Assembly (NCBI GenBank): GCA_018400515.1
Contig: JAGYMR010000102.1
Span: 1 to 9,136 of the forward strand
Reading direction: 5' to 3'
From: Tangfeifania sp.
GTDB lineage: Bacteria > Bacteroidota > Bacteroidia > Bacteroidales > Prolixibacteraceae
DNA: 9,136 nucleotides
How positions within the stretch are numbered: position 1 is the stretch's first letter; each line of letters starts with the position of its first letter. Both the position numbers and the translations under genes were made by a program. Below, one piece after another: positions 5,988 through 9,136 of this stretch. The notes under the pieces are model-generated. The model saw only the letters and a program-made list of their open reading frames with translations, was not told the DNA's origin and did not search any database.

Positions 5988-8900
5988 ATGAAAAAGAGGG
6001 AATTAACCATGTTGCTGTCAGCCGGTCTTTTGCTGACGGGAAGCATTCAGAAAATAAACGGGCAGAATCCGGAAAAAAGCCCTGATAACCGGCCTAATAT
6101 CCTGTTTATACTGACCGACGATCAGCGTTGGGATGCCCTGGGATATGCGGGGAATACGTTTATTGAGACCCCGGAAATGGACAAACTGGCGGAGGAGGGG
6201 GTCTTCTTCCGGAACGGCATTGTAACCACGCCCATCTGTTCGGCCAGCCGGTCGAGTATTTTTACAGGTCTGCACGAACGTACCCACAAATATACCTTTC
6301 AGACCGGTCCCATACGGAGCGAATTCATGGAGGCCTCCTATCCGGCGCTTTTGAAGGATGCGGGGTACTATACCGGTTTCTTTGGCAAATTCGGTGTCAA
6401 TTATCCCGGGAAAGAGGCGCTCTTTGACGTGATGGAGGATTACGACCGCAACGGCAGGTTTGCCGATCGCAGGGGGTTTTTTTATAAAACACTGGAGGAG
6501 GACACCGTTCATTTAACCCGGTATACCGGGGAAAAAGCCCTGGAGTTTATTGATCAGGCCCCGGTAGATAAGCCTTTTTGCCTTTCGCTGAGTTTCAGTG
6601 CCCCGCATGCACATGATCCCGCGCCAAAACAATATTTCTGGCAGGAGGAGATGGGAGCATTGTACAAGGAAAAAGAGGTGCCCCCTCCCGCTCTGGGCGG
6701 CATTGAATGGTTTAATAAACTGCCGCAGGCAGTGCGGGAAGGTTTCAACCGGACCCGTTGGTTCTGGAAGTATGATACGCCCGGAAAATACCAGCACAGC
6801 ATGAAAGGTTATTACCGGATGATCTCGGGGATTGACCGGGAGATTGCCAAAATCCGGAATAAGCTGGAAGCGAAAGGTCTTGCCGGTAACACCGTCATTA
6901 TTTTAATGGGAGATAACGGATACTTCCTGGGTGAGCGGCAGCTGGCAGGGAAGTGGCTGATGTACGACAACTCCGTGCGCGTTCCGCTGATTGTGTTTGA
7001 TCCGCGCGGGAATAAACACAGGGACATCAATGACATGGCACTGAATATTGACGTTCCTTCCACCATTGCCGAACTGGCCGGCATTGAACCACCCTCCTCG
7101 TGGCAGGGAAAAAGTTTGGTTCCCCTGGTTTCCGGAGAGGAGAAAAAACTTTCACGCGATACCATCCTGATCGAACACCTCTGGGAATTTGACCATATTC
7201 CCCCGAGCGAAGGGGTGCGCACCGACCGGTGGAAATATCTGCGGTATGTGAATGACCAATCGATCGAAGAGTTGTATAACCTCAAAAAAGACCCCGGCGA
7301 AACCCAAAATCTGGCCGGAAAAAAGCGGTACCGGAAAGTGCTCCGGAAATTGCGGGATAAATGCAACCGGTTAACCCGGGAATTTGCAGGGCCCTTTTCC
7401 GGCGTTCCCACCGGATTGATGGTGGAATACATCCGGGAACCCGGGAAAACATTCATTCATGATCAAAAACCGGAGTTTAGCTGGATTGTGCCCGGGGATG
7501 CCGTGGTCCAAAAGGCTTATCAGGTATTGGTTGCCTCCAGCAGGGAAAATATTGATAATAACATCGGGGATCTTTGGGACAGCAAAAGCGTGCAAAGCCA
7601 CCGGTCAACCAACATTGAATATGGCGGAAAACCCCTTGAGTCTCACTCCACTTATTACTGGAAAGTGCGGATCTATGACCGGGATTACCGGCTTTCTGCC
7701 TATTCAGAGCCGCAAAAGTTCCGGACCGGTGCTTTCGAAGGCACGGTTTCGTCAAAAAACTTTTTCAAGATGGAACGGATTGCTCCCGCAACTTTTAAAA
7801 ATCTGGCGGACGGCCACTATTTTATCGACTTCGGAAAAGATGCGTTTGGTACACTCGAATTGAACTACAAAGCAACGAAGGAGGAAACGTTGCTTATCCG
7901 GCTGGGGGAGAAACTGAAGGACGGAAGGGTTGACCGCCGGCCCGGGGGAAGCATCCGCTACCGGGAGGTTGAACTGCAGGTAAAACCGGGCAGGAACCAT
8001 TATACCCTGTCCTTCCCCCCCGACAAGCGGAATACCCTGCCCATTGCCGTGCAATTGCCCGATTCCTTTGGGGTCGTGATGCCTTTCAGGTACTGTGAAA
8101 TTGAAAATGCGGGCCGGAAAGTGACAGCAGCCGATGTGCGGCAAAAAGCCTTTTTTCACTATTTCGATTACGACAAAAGCAGTTTCTCCAGTTCCGACAC
8201 GGTTTTAAACCAGGTATGGGATATATGCAAATATACCATGAAAGGGAGCTCTTATGCCGGGATCTATATTGATGGTGACCGGGAGCGGATCGCTTACGAA
8301 GGGGATGCCTATATCAACCAGCTGAGCCATTATGCCACGGACCGGGAATATGCAATGGCGAAACAGACCATTGAGTATTTTATGGATCATCCCACCTGGC
8401 CTACCGAATGGCAGCTGCACGTGCCGATGATGGCCTATCAGGATTACCTCTATACCGGCGATACGGAATTGCTGGAAGCTTACTATGGGGAGCTGAAGCA
8501 TAAATCGTTGATATCCCTGGTGAATGATAACGGATTGATCAGTACCCAAACCGGAAAGGTTACCGGAGACTTAATGAAGAAACTTGGTTTTTCCGACACC
8601 TCCCAGCGGCTGAGGGATGTTGTTGACTGGCCTCCGGGGGAAAGGGACGGCCATCAGATGCTGCCGGTCAATACCGTCGTGAACTGCTTTTTCTACAAGG
8701 ATATGGAGATTATGGGGAAAATTGCCGGAATCCTTGGCAAGGCAGAAGATCAGGAGCTTTTTGAGCTGCGGGCGGCCCGGGCAAAGAGAGCCATCAATGA
8801 GTTGTTGTTTAATCCATCCAAAGGAATTTATATCGACGGCGAAGGGGCCGAACATTCGTCGATCCATTCCAATATGCTGCCCCTCGCATTCGGCATTGTT

Positions 8901-9136
8901 CCGGATAAATACAAACAACCGGTGGTTGATTTTGTAAAATCCCGTGGTATGGCGTGCAGCGTTTATGGGGCCCAGTTCCTGCTCGAAGGATTGTACAAAG
9001 CCGGCGAAGACCAGTATGCCCTTGATTTGATGCGTTCGAAAGAGGAGCGCAGCTGGTGGAACATGATCCAAACAGGTTCCACCATGACCCTGGAGGCCTG
9101 GGATATCAAATACAAGGGCAATTTAAACTGGAATCA
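5988..9136 (+). CDS. Bimodular S1 sulfatase - GH78 alpha-L-rhamnosidase fusion (3' truncated)
   Basis: 1049 codons are open in a single frame from ATG 5988 to the window end. A signal peptide (about 1-26, [20 protein letters not shown]...GQ) indicates export. Residues about 35-460 are an S1 sulfatase: [11 protein letters not shown] with D44/D45, formylglycine motif C84-S-A-S-R88 then SSIFTG, K134 in FGKFG, H207 and H209 in APHAHDP, D309-N310 in GDNGY and K322. A C-terminal subdomain has TDRWKYLRY and [11 protein letters not shown]. Residues 475-581 ([12 protein letters not shown] to FRTG) match the Ig-like domain that opens GH78 enzymes, with WDSKSV and YYWKVRIYD. About 590-720 is a beta-sandwich. 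From about 730 the (alpha/alpha)6 catalytic domain begins, with the signature D762-G-D-R-E-R and E771-G-D773. E1036 in TLEAWD is the likely second catalytic Glu, and the sequence stops within NWNH(AW). The enzyme should remove sulfate and cleave alpha-L-rhamnose in the periplasm or at the surface. A GH78 C-terminal sandwich of roughly 80-100 residues is probably missing. Confidence 0.93.
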   Translation, partial: MKKRELTMLLSAGLLLTGSIQKINGQNPEKSPDNRPNILFILTDDQRWDALGYAGNTFIETPEMDKLAEEGVFFRNGIVTTPICSASRSSIFTGLHERTHKYTFQTGPIRSEFMEASYPALLKDAGYYTGFFGKFGVNYPGKEALFDVMEDYDRNGRFADRRGFFYKTLEEDTVHLTRYTGEKALEFIDQAPVDKPFCLSLSFSAPHAHDPAPKQYFWQEEMGALYKEKEVPPPALGGIEWFNKLPQAVREGFNRTRWFWKYDTPGKYQHSMKGYYRMISGIDREIAKIRNKLEAKGLAGNTVIILMGDNGYFLGERQLAGKWLMYDNSVRVPLIVFDPRGNKHRDINDMALNIDVPSTIAELAGIEPPSSWQGKSLVPLVSGEEKKLSRDTILIEHLWEFDHIPPSEGVRTDRWKYLRYVNDQSIEELYNLKKDPGETQNLAGKKRYRKVLRKLRDKCNRLTREFAGPFSGVPTGLMVEYIREPGKTFIHDQKPEFSWIVPGDAVVQKAYQVLVASSRENIDNNIGDLWDSKSVQSHRSTNIEYGGKPLESHSTYYWKVRIYDRDYRLSAYSEPQKFRTGAFEGTVSSKNFFKMERIAPATFKNLADGHYFIDFGKDAFGTLELNYKATKEETLLIRLGEKLKDGRVDRRPGGSIRYREVELQVKPGRNHYTLSFPPDKRNTLPIAVQLPDSFGVVMPFRYCEIENAGRKVTAADVRQKAFFHYFDYDKSSFSSSDTVLNQVWDICKYTMKGSSYAGIYIDGDRERIAYEGDAYINQLSHYATDREYAMAKQTIEYFMDHPTWPTEWQLHVPMMAYQDYLYTGDTELLEAYYGELKHKSLISLVNDNGLISTQTGKVTGDLMKKLGFSDTSQRLRDVVDWPPGERDGHQMLPVNTVVNCFFYKDMEIMGKIAGILGKAEDQELFELRAARAKRAINELLFNPSKGIYIDGEGAEHSSIHSNMLPLAFGIVPDKYKQPVVDFVKSRGMACSVYGAQFLLEGLYKAGEDQYALDLMRSKEERSWWNMIQTGSTMTLEAWDIKYKGNLNWN

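Noticed and set aside
6018..6512. 164-codon open frame on the - strand
   Set aside because: It is antisense to the start of the fusion sulfatase, whose formylglycine motif and metal ligands are clear on the + strand.
7380..7420. Possible gene boundary or frameshift between the sulfatase and GH78 modules
   Set aside because: Codon phase was checked on both sides (around 7440, 8160 and 9000) and stays the same with no stop, so it is a true fusion in this sequence.
6812..7456. 214-codon open frame on the - strand
   Set aside because: It lies wholly inside the sulfatase module of the fusion gene, has no recognisable domain, and is the antisense shadow of a well-conserved coding frame.
7459..7863. 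134-codon + strand open frame
   Set aside because: It is a different frame within the Ig-like/beta-sandwich part of the fusion gene, with no motif and no independent start signal.
8571..9071. 166-codon open frame on the - strand
   Set aside because: It overlaps the GH78 catalytic domain in antisense and shows no protein family features.

Overview
The window reads as part of a carbohydrate-degradation (polysaccharide-utilisation) locus from a Bacteroidota-type bacterium, possibly marine or otherwise exposed to algal polysaccharide. The taxonomic reading is inference. It rests on moderately GC-rich genes separated by very A/T-rich spacers, mostly no Shine-Dalgarno sequence, signal peptides on all four genes whose starts are visible, and a dense run of sulfatase and glycosidase genes on one strand. 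Planctomycetota or other sulfatase-rich phyla are not excluded.

Layout: all five genes are on the + strand. (1) 1-518 is the 3' end of a GH43-like glycosidase with a C-terminal CBM6-like beta-sandwich. (2) 519-725 is a gene-free, A/T-rich spacer with a candidate terminator and a small inverted repeat. (3) 726-2609 encodes a secreted two-part protein: an Amidohydro_2 (lactonase-like, COG3618-type) TIM barrel followed by about 300 residues I do not recognise. (4) 2735-4432 encodes a secreted S1-type sulfatase with a CAPTR formylglycine motif. (5) 4491-5957 encodes a secreted BNR_4-type beta-propeller with three Asp-boxes. (6) 5988 to the window end encodes a large bimodular enzyme, an N-terminal S1 sulfatase (CSASR motif) fused to an alpha-L-rhamnosidase of the GH78 type. 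It is cut by the window end just after the putative catalytic-base Glu. This last gene has no stop codon in the window; I traced it by hand in one uninterrupted frame for 1049 codons.

How they may work together: desulfation (two sulfatases), rhamnose release (GH78), a beta-propeller enzyme of a fold used by some ulvan lyases and rhamnose-glucuronate-cleaving enzymes, and a GH43 suited to xylose or arabinose residues. Together these suggest breakdown of a sulfated, rhamnose-containing polysaccharide. Ulvan (sulfated rhamnose, uronic acids, xylose) is the best single candidate, and a sulfatase-GH78 fusion is known from the Formosa agariphila ulvan locus. Substrate is inference only. The genes at 2735, 4491 and 5988 are closely spaced (58 and 30 bp) and probably co-transcribed. 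No SusC/SusD pair, regulator, RNA gene, mobile element or CRISPR array is visible.
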